Below are positions 63,326-64,000 of a stretch of 64,000 nt of DNA, one piece after another; positions within the stretch are counted from its first letter, which is position 1; the number at the start of each line of letters is the position of its first letter. This DNA is from Dolichospermum compactum NIES-806. Lineage in GTDB: Bacteria > Cyanobacteriota > Cyanobacteriia > Cyanobacteriales > Nostocaceae. The notes below the pieces were generated by a model. That model had not been told where the DNA came from. It did no database searches and saw nothing but the letters and a program-made list of their open reading frames with translations. The position numbers were made by a program, and so were the translations under genes. The stretch covers positions 4,810,315 through 4,874,314 of the forward strand of contig NZ_AP018316.1 of assembly GCF_002368115.1 (NCBI RefSeq), read 5' to 3'.

Positions 63326-64000
63326 AACTAGACTTTACCTTCTACCTCAATGAAAAATAAGAGCATGGGATCTGCGATTCCTAAGTAGATTTTCACGCAT
63401 TAGCCAGATGCGATCAAACAATTGCTCTTATTAATGCAATACCTTGTCCATTTTTTGTAGGTCGGGTTAAGCCACAGCGCAACCCGACGCATTCGTTGGG
63501 TTATGGCTATCGCCACACTATGGCTAACGCCACGCTCCGCGAACGTGAACGTGCCTCAACCCAACCTACAAATCAAGACTTTTTTCAATTTGGACAAGGT
63601 ATTGTTAATGATTGGTGAGTATTAGGACAACTTCGTGCATTGACTCATACGGGAAAGTTAACTCGTGCTAAAAATAGCCCATTTTATCCCGTACTGTTAA
63701 GAAGGTAATCAGCTTTTAATCCGCCAATTTTGGGAGTATTTTAGCCTTACTTTGATGTAATAAGCACGTTGCCCTTCCCCATTAGAACTTATGCAAACAT
63801 TACACCAGGAAGCCTGTTGTAGAGTGGGGGACAGTGCATAAATTATGTAAATAAATAGACTCTTAGTATCTGGCGCACCTTACTAATGTGCCAGTTCCAT
63901 GAGTCACAAGTATAATATAAGCACATTTGACATAATGTCAATATTAGATCCCACATTCCGCACTTGAATTCGTATTACATAAATTTCGTGTATTTTACTT
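63326..64000. other. intergenic region at window end
   Basis: About 670 bases with no complete gene. Holds the nested palindrome (63431-63608, separate entry). After it a short open stretch (about 63612-63706: VLGQLRALTHTGKLTRAKNS, then PFYPVLLRR) may be a gene remnant but I cannot name it. Confidence 0.4.
63431..63608. repeat. nested palindromic element, second copy
   Basis: Outer arms TTAATGCAATACCTTGTCCA and TGGACAAGGTATTGTTAA; inner arms GTAGGTCGGGTT and AACCCAACCTAC. The design matches 45447-45613 but the loop contains the 'tggctaacgccacgc' sequence found in the 152-bp element. Confidence 0.7.

Overview
The window looks like chromosomal DNA of a filamentous, probably heterocyst-forming cyanobacterium (Nostocales; Anabaena, Dolichospermum or Nostoc relative). 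The evidence is the AT-rich sequence, frequent GCGATCGC (HIP1) octamers, heptameric tandem repeats, a ferredoxin-type glutamate synthase, an Flv3/Flv1 diflavin pair, DUF3493 and DUF1565-SLH proteins, and a 6S RNA directly downstream of purK. I cannot fix the genus from the sequence alone.

Layout. 0-6.4 kb is an accessory, decaying region: the tail of a polysaccharide deacetylase, a DarT/DarG DNA ADP-ribosylation toxin-antitoxin pair, a cold-shock-domain gene split by an IS4-family element, and a frameshifted holA fragment. 6.5-15.2 kb carries the ferredoxin-dependent glutamate synthase, an exported phosphodiester glycosidase, a phosphomannose-isomerase-type cupin and an IscA-like protein. 15.4-21.8 kb is the conserved str cluster (rpsL, rpsG, fusA, tuf, rpsJ) followed by a Lon-substrate-binding-domain protein. 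21.8-31.7 kb is a signalling or conflict island: a truncated vMAP-type HTH/WD40 gene, an HTH-TPR protein, two AAA_35 (STAND-like) ATPases, a GNAT enzyme and two exported proteins. 32.4-38.4 kb has mutS, a pentapeptide protein overlapping purK, and the 6S RNA. 38.5-45.4 kb is the rimP-nusA-ylxR-infB translation/transcription cluster. 45.8-51.1 kb has a DUF1565-SLH envelope protein, DUF3493, tRNA-Thr(CGU), remnants of a type I restriction system, Uma2 and coaX. 51.5-57.1 kb has Flv3 and Flv1 separated by repeat-driven rearrangements. 57.1-59.6 kb is an AvaI/BsoBI-type restriction-modification pair. 59.9-63.3 kb ends with a Uma2 remnant, a pterin dehydratase, and a tyrosinase translationally coupled to a DUF2182 membrane protein.

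How things fit. The housekeeping blocks (str, rimP-nusA-infB, mutS, purK) are intact. The segments between them hold genome-defence genes in every state from intact (DarTG, AvaI-like R-M) to fragments (type I HsdR and HsdM tails, split CSD gene). Several families of short palindromic, non-autonomous repeats account for most intergenic DNA and in places reach into coding sequence (glutamate synthase linker, MutS linker, DUF559 N-terminus). The most interesting leads are the tyrosinase/DUF2182 coupling, the AAA_35/vMAP island, the IS-split CSD gene whose downstream half resembles the DarT C-terminus, and a G7-tract frameshift at the start of a PEP-CTERM gene.
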